A stretch of DNA of 64,000 nt, from NCBI RefSeq assembly GCF_001514195.1, contig NZ_KQ948746.1:142239-206238 (forward strand), in the 5' to 3' direction. Below, in pieces: positions 15,131 through 23,354 of this stretch. The notes beneath the pieces are model-generated. The model searched no databases. It saw only the letters and a program-made list of their open reading frames with translations, and was not told where the DNA came from. Positions within the stretch are counted from its first letter, which is position 1; each line of letters begins with the position of its first letter. The position numbers were made by a program, and so were the translations under genes. Origin of the DNA: Streptomyces griseorubiginosus (GTDB lineage Bacteria; Actinomycetota; Actinomycetes; Streptomycetales; Streptomycetaceae).

Positions 15131-15186
15131 CCCGACGAGACGCGCCGTACCGGGACCGCCGTAAGAAGCACTGGACAAGACGACGC
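15131..15186 (+). ncRNA. Guanidine-III (mini-ykkC) riboswitch
   Basis: The sequence CCCGACGAGACGCGCCGTAC followed by CGGG and, after a short insert, GGACAAGACGACGC matches the guanidine-III consensus as I recall it (CCGGACGAGGTGCGCCGTAC, CCGGT, GGACAAGACGGCGC). The pseudoknot partners GCGCCGT and ACGACGC are present in the expected order. It lies about 40 bases before the ribosome binding site of an SMR exporter, the classical target. Guanidinium binding would free the ribosome binding site and switch on export. Confidence 0.88.
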
Positions 15187-15227
15187 ATCCAGCAGTCAGC
15201 CAGTCAGTCGTCTCGGAGGTGCCTCTC

Positions 15228-15548
15228 ATGGCCTGGGTCCTGCTCGTCGTCGCCGGTCTGCTCGAAGTGGGCTGGTCGATCGGGATGAAGTACACGGACG
15301 GCTTCACCCGGCTCGTGCCCAGCGTCCTCACCGGCGCCGGCATCGTCGCCAGCATGATCCTGCTGTCGTACGCCGCCAAGTCTCTCCCCATCGGTACCGC
15401 CTACGGCGTCTGGGTCGGGATCGGGGCGGCGGGGGCGGCGGTGCTCGGCATGGTGGTGCTGGGGGAGCCGGTCACCGCCGCGCGGATCTTCTTCGTGTGC
15501 CTGCTGCTGGTCGCCGTGGTGGGCCTGAAGGCGACCTCCGGTCACTGA
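15228..15548 (+). CDS. gdx: SMR-family guanidinium exporter (Gdx/SugE type)
   Basis: A 106-aa protein with four membrane helices. It starts at ATG 15228 (MAWVLLVVAGLLEVGWSIGM) with GGAGG 8 bases upstream. Glu13 in helix 1 (LEVGWSIGMKYTDG) is the proton/substrate-coupling residue, and the W-SIGMKYTDGFTRL pattern with KSLPIGTAYGVWVGIG fits the SugE/Gdx branch rather than EmrE multidrug pumps. The upstream guanidine-III riboswitch supports guanidinium as substrate. Gdx works as a dual-topology homodimer, exchanging guanidinium for protons. Confidence 0.92.
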   Translation: MAWVLLVVAGLLEVGWSIGMKYTDGFTRLVPSVLTGAGIVASMILLSYAAKSLPIGTAYGVWVGIGAAGAAVLGMVVLGEPVTAARIFFVCLLLVAVVGLKATSGH

Positions 15549-15578
15549 GGCGCGGTCACTCCCGACGCGGCGACGCGG

Positions 15579-17987
15579 TCACTCCTCGCGGGTGCCGAGG
15601 ATCGCCGGGTTCTGGCCGCCGGTCGCGGCCCCGCCGCTCGGCGAGTCCCCGTTGGCGCCGCCGGCCGCGTCCCCCGTGGTGCCGCCGTCGGTGGTGCCCC
15701 CGGAGGTGTCCCCGGTGGTGCCGCCGGTCGCGCCCCCGTCGGTCGTCGTACCGCCGGTGGCGCCGCCCGTCGTGTCGCCGCCGGTGGTGGTGCCGCCGTT
15801 GTCCTGGCCCTGGGTCTGCCCCTGGGACTGGCCCTGCGTCTGCCCCTGGGTCGCGCCCCCGTTGTCCTGGCCGCCGGTGTCGCCGCCGGTCGTGGTGCCG
15901 CCGTTGTCCTGGCCCTCGGTGGAGGGCTCCACGGGGGCCTGGGTGCTGGGGGCCTGGTTCTCGGCGCCCGGCTGGAGCTCCAGGTCGAAGTCGGCGGCCG
16001 GCTTCCCCTTGAGGGCGGCCTTGGTGTACTGCGCCCAGATCTGGGCGGGCGGACCGCCGCCGTTGACGCGCTGGAGGCCGAGCGCGCCGTACAGCGACTT
16101 GTGGGCGGCGGTCACCGGGTCCTGGCCCATGACGGAGACGACCGTGGCGAGCTGGGGGGTGTAGCCCGCGAACCAGGCCGCGGTGTCCTCCTCGGCGGTG
16201 CCGGTCTTGCCCGCGGCGGGGCGGCCGGCGGCCAGGGCGGCGGTGGCGGTGCCGTTCTGGACGACGCTCTGCAGGACCGAGGTGGTGGTGTCGGCGGCCT
16301 CGCGGCTGATGGCCTGGCGGGTCTTCTGCGCGGGCAGCGGGACGGTCTCCTCGCCGTTGGTGATCTTGTCGATCATCGTGAACGTGCCGTGCCTGCCGTG
16401 GTTGGCGAGGGTCGCGTAGGCCTCCGCCATGTCGAGGACGCTCGCGGTGTTCACACCGAGGGCGATGGACGGGGTCGCCGTCAGGTCGGGGGTGTCGGCC
16501 GGGATGCCCATGGCGATCGCGGTCTGCTTGACCTTGTCGGAGCCGACGTCGACGGCCATCTGCGCGTACACCGAGTTGACGGACTTGTCGGTGGCCTCGC
16601 GGACGGTGATCTCGCCGTAGGAGCCCTGGTCCTCGTTCTCGGGGGCGTAGCTGCCGCCGCTCCAGCCCACGACCGGACGCTTGTTGGTGCCGTCGTAGTA
16701 CGTGTTCGGGGTGATCGTCTGACCGTCCTGCGTCCTGGAGTCGTTCTGGACGGCCGCGGCGAGGACGATGGGCTTGAAGATGGAGCCGACCTGGAAGTCG
16801 CCGCGGGTCGCGCCGTTCGTGTACTGCTTGACGTAGTCGATGCCGCCGTACATCGCGACCAGCCTGCCGGTCTTCGGGTCGACGGAGGCGCCGCCCGCGC
16901 GGACGTAGGTGTCGGCCTTGTTGTCCTTCTTGTCGAGCTTGTCGATCACCTGGTCGTTCACCGCCTTCACGAAGGCGTTCTGCTTGGTCTTGTCCAGGGT
17001 GGTCGTGATGCGGTAACCGCCCGCCTCCAGCTGGTCCTTGGTGAGGATCTTGTTGTCGATGATGTAGTCCTCGACCGCGTCCCTGATGTAGCCGCGCTGC
17101 CCGGACAGCCCGGTGGAGACGGTCTGCTCCTTCGGCATCGGGAACTTCAGGCCGGTGCGCGCGGACTGGGCGAGCCAGCCCTTCTTGACCATGCCGTCCA
17201 GGACGTAGTTCCAGCGGGCCTCGGCCGCACCCTTGTTCTCGGGGTGGGCGACGACGTCGTACTCGCTCGGCGCGTTGACCAGCGCGGCGAGGTAGGCGGC
17301 GTGGGCCGGGTCGAGCTGGACGGCGTCCTGGCCGTAGTAGGCCTGGGCGGCGGCCTGGATGCCGTAGGCGTTGCGGCCGAAGTAGCTGGTGTTGAGGTAG
17401 CCCTCGAGGATGTCGTCCTTGGACTTCTCGCGGTCCAGCTTGATCGAGATGAAGAACTCCTTGGCCTTGCGGGTGACCGTCTGCTCCTGGGCCAGGTAGT
17501 AGTTCTTCACGTACTGCTGGGTGATCGTGGAGCCGGACTGCTTGCCCTTGCCGGTGGCGGTGTTCCACGCGGCCCGCAGCATGGCCTTCGGGTCGATCGC
17601 GGACTCGGTGTAGAAGTCGCGGTCCTCGGCGGCGAGGACGGCGTGCTGGGCGTCCTTGGATACCTGCGAGAGGGAGACGTTCTCGCGGTTGACCTCGCCG
17701 TCGCGGGCGAGCTGGCTGCCGTCGGCGTACAGGTACACGTTGGACTGCTTGGTGGCGAGCGCGTTGGCCGGCGGGATCTTGACCATGGAGTAGCCGAGGT
17801 AGAACAGGCCGGCCAGGACCAGCAGCCCGAGGACGATGGTGCCCAGCACCATGCGCCAGGTCGGGATCAGCCGTCGCCAGCCCGTGCGCCTGGGCCGCTT
17901 GGCCTTCTTCTCCCCGCCGGGCTCTTCAACCGTCTGTGGGTCTCTCGGTGCCCAGCCCTCGGTCGGCTGCTGCGGCTGGTCGCTCAT
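15579..17987 (-). CDS. Bifunctional class A penicillin-binding protein with Gly/Thr/Gln-rich tail
   Basis: An 802-aa peptidoglycan synthase starting at MSDQPQQPTEGW (ATG complement 17985-17987; GTG nine bases earlier is possible). Residues about 44-68 form the membrane anchor. The GT51 glycosyltransferase shows catalytic Glu121 in AAEDRDFY and GSTITQQYVKN (152-162). The transpeptidase has SIFK (Ser402-Lys405), SVN (469-471) and KTGTAE (594-599). The final 130 residues are a low-complexity tail rich in Gly, Thr, Gln and Asp (GGTTTGGDTGGQDNGG type), probably a wall-spanning spacer. It is convergent with gdx, 30 bases apart. Confidence 0.95.
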   Translation of the reverse strand: MSDQPQQPTEGWAPRDPQTVEEPGGEKKAKRPRRTGWRRLIPTWRMVLGTIVLGLLVLAGLFYLGYSMVKIPPANALATKQSNVYLYADGSQLARDGEVNRENVSLSQVSKDAQHAVLAAEDRDFYTESAIDPKAMLRAAWNTATGKGKQSGSTITQQYVKNYYLAQEQTVTRKAKEFFISIKLDREKSKDDILEGYLNTSYFGRNAYGIQAAAQAYYGQDAVQLDPAHAAYLAALVNAPSEYDVVAHPENKGAAEARWNYVLDGMVKKGWLAQSARTGLKFPMPKEQTVSTGLSGQRGYIRDAVEDYIIDNKILTKDQLEAGGYRITTTLDKTKQNAFVKAVNDQVIDKLDKKDNKADTYVRAGGASVDPKTGRLVAMYGGIDYVKQYTNGATRGDFQVGSIFKPIVLAAAVQNDSRTQDGQTITPNTYYDGTNKRPVVGWSGGSYAPENEDQGSYGEITVREATDKSVNSVYAQMAVDVGSDKVKQTAIAMGIPADTPDLTATPSIALGVNTASVLDMAEAYATLANHGRHGTFTMIDKITNGEETVPLPAQKTRQAISREAADTTTSVLQSVVQNGTATAALAAGRPAAGKTGTAEEDTAAWFAGYTPQLATVVSVMGQDPVTAAHKSLYGALGLQRVNGGGPPAQIWAQYTKAALKGKPAADFDLELQPGAENQAPSTQAPVEPSTEGQDNGGTTTGGDTGGQDNGGATQGQTQGQSQGQTQGQDNGGTTTGGDTTGGATGGTTTDGGATGGTTGDTSGGTTDGGTTGDAAGGANGDSPSGGAATGGQNPAILGTREE

Positions 17988-18190
17988 GTCGTGCACGGAC
18001 TCCTGATTTCGCGTCGTACGTTCCCGTACGACCTCGTACGCCTTCTGCGCCCCCTGTTGAAGACTCTCGCACCATCCGTTCCGTTCCCGGATATGGCGCG
18101 CGTCTCGCCCGGAAAATGGGTGGCCCGCCCCGCCACCTGCGCACTAGGCTCCTGCGCTTCGGTGTCGGCGGGCCGAGGAGGGCTGTGGAT

Positions 18191-18991
18191 GTGGGTTCGG
18201 GGCGGTTGTACGCGGCCGTCGCGGCGGGTGGATTCAGACGGTACGCGACGTACCGGGCGGCGACGCTCGCCGGGGTGTTCACCAACACCGTCTTCGGTGT
18301 GATCTTGGTCTACACGTACCTCGCGCTGTGGGACGAGAAGCCCCATCTCGGGGGGTACGACCAGGCGCAGGCGGTCACGTACGTGTGGCTGGGGCAGTGT
18401 CTCTACTCGACCCTGGCCATCCAGGGCGGCGGTGCCGAGAAGGACCTGATGGACCGCATCCGTACGGGCGAGATCGCGGTCGACCTGTACCGGCCGGCCG
18501 ACCTCCAACTGTGGTGGCTGGCGAGCGACTTGGGCCGGTCGCTGTTCCAGTTGCTGGGACGCGGCGTGATCCCCTTCGCCTTCGGGTCGCTGTTCTTCCC
18601 GATGGCGCTGCCCACGGACGTCACCTCCTGGGCGGCCCTGCTGGTGGCGCTGCTGCTCGCGATGGTGGTCAGTTTCGGGATCCGGTACCTCGCGGCCCTG
18701 AGCGCGTTCTGGCTGCTGGACGGCCAGGGCATCTCGCAGGCGGTGATGATCCTGGGGATCTTCTGCTCGGGCATGGTGCTGCCGTTGAACGCGTTCCCGG
18801 GAGTCTTCGGCGACATCGTGCGGGCCCTGCCCTGGGCGGCGCAGCTCCAGATGCCGGCGGACGTCCTGATGGGCAAGACGGACCCGCTCGCCGCGTACGC
18901 CTTCCAGGCGGTGTGGGCGGTGGTGCTGCTGGCGGCCGGGCGGCTGCTCCAGCAGGCGGCGACGCGGCGGGTGGTGGTGCAGGGTGGCTGA
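18191..18991 (+). CDS. ABC exporter permease, ABC-2/DUF990 type (subunit 1)
   Basis: A 266-aa membrane protein with about six helices, starting at GTG 18191 (VGSGRLYAAVAAGGFRRYATY) with GAGGAGGG about 8 bases upstream; GTG 18185 is possible but too close to that site. Features such as DLMDRIRTGEIAVDLYRPADL fit the DUF990/ABC-2 permeases that pair as heterodimers. It overlaps the second permease by 8 bases, and an ATPase follows, giving a three-gene exporter. Substrate unknown. Confidence 0.88.
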   Translation: MGSGRLYAAVAAGGFRRYATYRAATLAGVFTNTVFGVILVYTYLALWDEKPHLGGYDQAQAVTYVWLGQCLYSTLAIQGGGAEKDLMDRIRTGEIAVDLYRPADLQLWWLASDLGRSLFQLLGRGVIPFAFGSLFFPMALPTDVTSWAALLVALLLAMVVSFGIRYLAALSAFWLLDGQGISQAVMILGIFCSGMVLPLNAFPGVFGDIVRALPWAAQLQMPADVLMGKTDPLAAYAFQAVWAVVLLAAGRLLQQAATRRVVVQGG

Positions 18992-19832
18992 GGTGACGGA
19001 AGTGACCGGGGTGGTCCGGGGTTCCCGGCTGGGCGAGGGGCTGCGGGCGTACCGGCTGATCGCGGGCATGTGGATCCGCTCCGCCATGACCTACCGCGCC
19101 TCCTTCGTCGTCACGGTGTGCGGCAACCTGGCGGTGACGGGCCTGGACTTCGTCGGGATCCTGCTGATGTTCTCGCAGGTCGACGCGCTGGGCGGCTGGC
19201 GGCTGCCCGAGATCGCCTTTCTCTACGGCCTCTCGGTGACCGCCTTCGGCATCGCCGACCTGGTGCTCGGCTCGATGGACGTGCTGGGTTCCCGGATCCG
19301 TGACGGCTCCTTCGACACCCTGCTGGTGCGGCCCGCGCCGGTGCTCGCGCAGATCGGCGCGGACCACTTCGCGGTGCGCCGCCTGGGCCGGATCACCCAG
19401 GGCACGGTGGTGCTCATCTGGGCGCTGGCCTCGGTGGACGTCGACTGGAGCGCGGCGAAGGTGCTGCTGGTGCCGCTGATGGTGCTCAGCGGCGCGGTGA
19501 TCTTCTGCGCGGTGTTCGTGGCGGGCGCGGCCTTCCAGATCTTCGCGCAGGACGCGGCGGAGGTGCAGAACGCGTTCACGTACGGCGGTACGACGCTGCT
19601 CCAGTACCCGCCGACCGTGTTCGGGAAGGACTTCGTGCGGGGCGTGACCTTCATGTTCCCGATCGCCTTCGTCAACTGGGTGCCGGCCTGCTACGTGCTG
19701 GGCCGGCCGTATCCGCTGGACCTGCCGGAGTGGGCGGCCTTCGCGCCGCCGCTGGTGGCCGCGGTGTGCTGTGGACTGGCCGGTCTCGCGTGGCGGGCGG
19801 GGCTCGGTTCGTATCGGAGTACGGGGAGTTAG
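18984..19832 (+). CDS. ABC exporter permease, ABC-2/DUF990 type (subunit 2)
   Basis: A 282-aa partner permease with a GTG start at 18984, overlapping the first permease by 8 bases. It has about six membrane helices and the family stretch SRIRDGSFDTLLVRPAPVLAQ, matching the RIRTGEIAVDLYRPADL motif of its partner. The C-terminal part, FPIAFVNWVPACYVLGRPYP, is typical of the DUF990 branch. The stop codon overlaps the GTG start of the ATPase, so the three genes are translationally coupled. Confidence 0.88.
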   Translation: MAEVTEVTGVVRGSRLGEGLRAYRLIAGMWIRSAMTYRASFVVTVCGNLAVTGLDFVGILLMFSQVDALGGWRLPEIAFLYGLSVTAFGIADLVLGSMDVLGSRIRDGSFDTLLVRPAPVLAQIGADHFAVRRLGRITQGTVVLIWALASVDVDWSAAKVLLVPLMVLSGAVIFCAVFVAGAAFQIFAQDAAEVQNAFTYGGTTLLQYPPTVFGKDFVRGVTFMFPIAFVNWVPACYVLGRPYPLDLPEWAAFAPPLVAAVCCGLAGLAWRAGLGSYRSTGS

Positions 19833-20896
19833 TGGCGGAGGTGGAAGTGGACGTGGCGGTGGACGAGACAGGGGACGCGGTGACGGACGGGGCGGTGGAC
19901 GGGGCGGTGGACGGGGCGGTGGACGCCTTCATCGAACTGGACCGCGTCGAGAAGGTCTTCGACGTGCGCAAGAAGACCGGCTTCCTGAAACGGGAACGGC
20001 GTCAGGTGCGGGCGGTCGACTCGATCTCCTTCACCGTGGCGCGCGGCGAGATGGTCGGGTACATCGGCCCGAACGGCGCCGGCAAGTCGACGACGATCAA
20101 GATGCTGACGGGCATCCTCACCCCGTCCGGCGGCCGGCTGCGGGTGGCCGGCATCGACCCGTCCCGCGAACGCACCCGTCTGGCCCACCGCATCGGAGTG
20201 GTCTTCGGGCAGCGCACCACCCTGTGGTGGGACCTCCCGCTGATCGACTCCTACAAGCTGATGCATCGCATGTACCGCATCCCGGACGCCCGTTACCGCG
20301 AGAACCTCGACCGCTGCGTCGAACTCCTCGAACTGGGCGACCTGTTGGACGTCCCGGTACGGCAGCTCTCGCTCGGCCAGCGGATGCGGGGCGACATCGC
20401 GGCGGCCCTGCTGCACGACCCCGAGGTGCTGTACCTGGACGAGCCGACCATCGGCCTCGACGTCATCTCCAAGGCCAAGGTGCGGGGATTCCTGCGGGAG
20501 TTGAACACCGAGCGCGGCACGACGGTCCTGCTGACCACCCACGACCTCCAGGACATCGAGCAGCTCTGCTCGCGCGTGATGGTCATCGACCACGGCCGCC
20601 TCATGTACGACGGCCCGCTGGCCGGCCTGCACGAGGTGGGCGAGAGCGAGCGGACCCTGGTGGTGGACCTGGAGCGGGAGTTGCCGCCGATCGACGCGGC
20701 TCCCGCGCGCGTGGTGAGGGTGGAGGGGCCCCGGCAGTGGCTGGCGTTCCCGGCGTCCGAGTCGGCGGCGGCGCTGGTGGCACGGGTCGCCGCGGAGTAC
20801 CCGCTGGTCGACCTGTCCGTGCGGGAGCCGGACATCGAGGCGGTGATCGCGAAGATGTACGCGGGGGATGCGGAAGCGGAGAAAGCGGTGTCGTAG
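19832..20896 (+). CDS. ABC exporter ATPase
   Basis: A 354-aa nucleotide-binding protein. Residues 1-30 form an odd acidic, repetitive leader (VDETGDAVTDGAVDGAVDGA); the first GTG overlaps the permease stop, but later GTGs at 19841-19853 could be the true start. Motifs: Walker A GPNGAGKST, Q-loop FGQRTTLWW, signature LSLGQRMRGDIAAAL, Walker B VLYLDEPTIGLD, and H-loop LTTHD. The LGQRMR signature variant and C-terminal extension are typical of ATPases paired with DUF990 permeases. Confidence 0.93.
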   Translation: MAEVEVDVAVDETGDAVTDGAVDGAVDGAVDAFIELDRVEKVFDVRKKTGFLKRERRQVRAVDSISFTVARGEMVGYIGPNGAGKSTTIKMLTGILTPSGGRLRVAGIDPSRERTRLAHRIGVVFGQRTTLWWDLPLIDSYKLMHRMYRIPDARYRENLDRCVELLELGDLLDVPVRQLSLGQRMRGDIAAALLHDPEVLYLDEPTIGLDVISKAKVRGFLRELNTERGTTVLLTTHDLQDIEQLCSRVMVIDHGRLMYDGPLAGLHEVGESERTLVVDLERELPPIDAAPARVVRVEGPRQWLAFPASESAAALVARVAAEYPLVDLSVREPDIEAVIAKMYAGDAEAEKAVS

Positions 20897-20947
20897 CGGC
20901 GTGCGGTCTCGTAGCCGTGGGGTCGGGTAACTCGTAGGCTGCTCTGT

Positions 20948-21661
20948 ATGACGGAGGAACTCCCGGAGTTGCGTGCTGCCGACGCCGATCGTGAGCGGGT
21001 CGCCGAGGTCCTGCGGGACGCCCTCGCCGAGGGGCGGCTCGACATGGCGGAGTTCGAGGAGCGCCTGGACGCGACGTACAAGGCGCGTACGTACGGCGAA
21101 CTCGCCCCGATCACCCGGGACCTGCCGGTCGGCCAGGTGGCCGCCCCCAGGGTCGACATGGTCAAGCAGCCCGAGCCGGACGGGAGTTGGGCGTCCCGGA
21201 TCGTCGGTGGCGAGGGCTCCTCCACGTGGTCTGTCGCCGTGATGTCCGGGTTCCAGCGCAAGGGGCGCTGGACCGTGCCCCGGCGCTTCAACTGCTTCGC
21301 CTTCTGGGGCGGCGGGGAGATCGATCTGCGCGACGCGAACTTCGCCGACCGCGAGGTCGAGATCAACTGCGTGGCGATCATGGGCGGGATGGAGGTGATC
21401 GTGCCGCCGGGCGTCGAGGTCGTGGTGCGCGGGATCGGGATCATGGGCGGATTCGACCACCGCGAGGAGGGCGTGCCGGGTGAGCCGGGGGCCCCTCGCG
21501 TGATCGTGACCGGGTTCGCGTTCTGGGGCGGGGTCGGGGTCGAACGCAAGCTCAGGAAGGCGGATCGGCTGCGGCTGCGGGAGGAGCGGAGACAGGAGCG
21601 TCTGCAACGCCGGGCCGCCGCACGCGAGTTGAGGGAGGGGCGCCGCCGGGGGGAGAGGTGA
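20948..21661 (+). CDS. DUF1707 domain protein with LiaF-like C-terminal domain
   Basis: A 237-aa cytoplasmic protein. Residues 1-60 (LRAADADRERVAEVLRDALAEGRLDMAEFEERLDA) form the DUF1707/SHOCT-like N-terminal module. Residues about 110-200 contain repeats such as FNCFAFWGGGEIDLRDANF, CVAIMGGMEVIVPPGVEVV and GIGIMGGFDHRE, the beta-helical pattern of LiaF-type domains. The end is Arg-rich (RLREERRQERLQRRAA) and probably helical. No membrane helix is present. Function unknown; LiaF relatives act in cell-envelope stress signalling. Confidence 0.85.
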   Translation: MTEELPELRAADADRERVAEVLRDALAEGRLDMAEFEERLDATYKARTYGELAPITRDLPVGQVAAPRVDMVKQPEPDGSWASRIVGGEGSSTWSVAVMSGFQRKGRWTVPRRFNCFAFWGGGEIDLRDANFADREVEINCVAIMGGMEVIVPPGVEVVVRGIGIMGGFDHREEGVPGEPGAPRVIVTGFAFWGGVGVERKLRKADRLRLREERRQERLQRRAAARELREGRRRGER

Positions 21662-21687
21662 GCGCTGGGTCGTTCAGGTGAGGGCTT

Positions 21688-21830
21688 TAGGGGCGCGGGG
21701 AACTGCGCGACCAGCCACGACGCACCCGCACCCGCCCGTGAACCATGCTCCCACCCCCGCGGGCGCCCGGCCCAAGCCCAGCGCAGCGGGGGCGCGGGGA
21801 ACTGCGCGACCAGCCCCCACCGGCCCGCGG
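21688..21830. repeat. Recurrent intergenic element, copies B1 and B2 (GGGGCGCGGGGAACTGCGCG type)
   Basis: AGGGGCGCGGGGAACTGCGC with GACCAGCCACGACGCACCCG starts at about 21689, and GGGGCGCGGGGAACTGCGCG with ACCAGCCCCCACC at about 21789. The core CGCGGGGAACTGCGCG recurs at 26700-26845 and, inverted, at 26391-26411 and 49655-49683. The element fills the gap between convergent genes. Confidence 0.8.
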
Positions 21831-23159
21831 TCAAAGACGGGCCGCCGCCGACCCCTTCAGGTACTCCAGGTCGAACGCGTCAGCCATCCGCTCGTACCCC
21901 CGGTCGTTGGGGTGGAGCCGGTCCCCCGAGTCGTACAGCGCGCGGAGCGTACGCGGGTCGTACGGGTCCCTGACCGCCTTGTCGAAGTCGACCACCGCGT
22001 CGTAGACCCGCCCCGCCCTGATCTCCGCGTTGACGGTCTGGCGGACGCCCTCGCGGGCCTTGGTCCAGCCGTGGCGGTCGCCGAACGGCATGAGCGTGCC
22101 GCCGACCACCTTGATGCCGTGGGCGTGGGCCTGGCGGACCAGGTCGCGCAGGCCGGCGAGGAGCTTGTCGGCGTCGACCGTCCCCGGGGTGCGGAGGATG
22201 TCGTTGATGCCGAGGTCGATGACGACGACCTTGACGCCGGGGCGCTCCAGCACGTCCCGCCGGAAGCGGTGGATGCCGGCCTGGTTCTCCGGCGGGCGGG
22301 CGTCCACGAGGACCCGGTTGCCGCCGATCCCCTCGTTGACGACGCTGTAGCGGGGGAGGTCCTGCCCGGCCGCGAGGGCCGCGCGCAGCCGCCGGTTCAG
22401 ATAGTCCGGCCAGCGGTTGTTCGCGTCGGCCGTGGAGTCCTTGCCGTCGGTGAGGGAGTCCCCGAAGGTGACCACCGTGCCGTCCGCCTCACCGGTGAGG
22501 ACGTCCAGCGCGGTCAGGTAACGCCAGCGGTCGACCCGTTCGGTGAACGCCGTGCCGGTGGTGTCCCCGGTGAGGTCGCCCTCTCCGGAGTACGACGTCT
22601 GCCGGGCCCACGGGTGGTAGGTGACCGGTCCGGACAGGGTGGGGGAGTAGGTGGTGACCAGGACGTCGGCGCCCGCCGGGACGGCGAGGGGGACGGCGTC
22701 GCTGAGCACCTGTCCGCCGGCCGGGATGACGACCGTGGTGCTGCCGGCGAACGTGAGCCGTCGCATGGTGCCCGCGCTCGCCGCGGCGGTCCGGTGACCG
22801 GCGGCGAGCGCGATGGACGCGTGGGTGAGGGTCAGCGCGGTCCGACCGTAGAGATTGGACAGCGTGATGCGGGCACTCGTACCGCCGACGCTGGTGTGCA
22901 CGACGTTGCGGACGGAGCGGCCCGCCAGGCCCTCGGTCGCGGTGCCGGGCTCGGCGCCGACGGGGGAGGCCGCCCAGGTGCCGACCCAGGTTCCGGCGGA
23001 GGCGGGTGCCGCGGCGGGGCGCGAGGGCCCGGAACCGGACAGTGCGGTCCGGTCCCTGGTGCCGGCGTCGGCCGCCACTCCGACGTAGATGGCGGTGGAC
23101 AGGGCCACGATCACTGCGGTGATCGCGGCGAGCAGGGCGTAACCATGACGCCGAGTCAT
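21831..23159 (-). CDS. Secreted SGNH/GDSL-family hydrolase
   Basis: A 442-aa protein with a signal or anchor helix at residues 8-30 (ALLAAITAVIVALSTAIYVG), so it should act outside the membrane. After a beta-rich N-terminal region (WVGTWAASPVGAEPGT) the SGNH block begins: GDSLTDGKDST with catalytic Ser, GGNRV, VIDLGINDIL with the oxyanion Asn, and DRLHPNDRGYERMADAF with the Asp-His pair. Enzymes with the GTWAASP start are annotated as lipases/esterases. The natural substrate is unknown. Confidence 0.92.
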   Translation of the reverse strand: MTRRHGYALLAAITAVIVALSTAIYVGVAADAGTRDRTALSGSGPSRPAAAPASAGTWVGTWAASPVGAEPGTATEGLAGRSVRNVVHTSVGGTSARITLSNLYGRTALTLTHASIALAAGHRTAAASAGTMRRLTFAGSTTVVIPAGGQVLSDAVPLAVPAGADVLVTTYSPTLSGPVTYHPWARQTSYSGEGDLTGDTTGTAFTERVDRWRYLTALDVLTGEADGTVVTFGDSLTDGKDSTADANNRWPDYLNRRLRAALAAGQDLPRYSVVNEGIGGNRVLVDARPPENQAGIHRFRRDVLERPGVKVVVIDLGINDILRTPGTVDADKLLAGLRDLVRQAHAHGIKVVGGTLMPFGDRHGWTKAREGVRQTVNAEIRAGRVYDAVVDFDKAVRDPYDPRTLRALYDSGDRLHPNDRGYERMADAFDLEYLKGSAAARL

Positions 23160-23354
23160 GTGGTGCTGTTCTCCTCAGGAGATGGGAGCCCGGGGCTCCG
23201 ATCTGATGAGTTCATGATGAGGCATGACGCTGAGGACAAATGACGAGACCCCCTCCGGTTCCCCCGTCCGGACAGACGCAGGGAACTCCTGTTCCGTTCC
23301 AGGAGTAGGTCAGGAAGGGACAATGTGTGAGGGATCACCGAACGGGTGGAGCGG

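Noticed and set aside
16101..18302. 733-codon plus-strand open frame opposite the penicillin-binding protein
   Set aside because: Gly/Val/Leu/Asp-rich antisense product; the minus strand has all class A PBP motifs.
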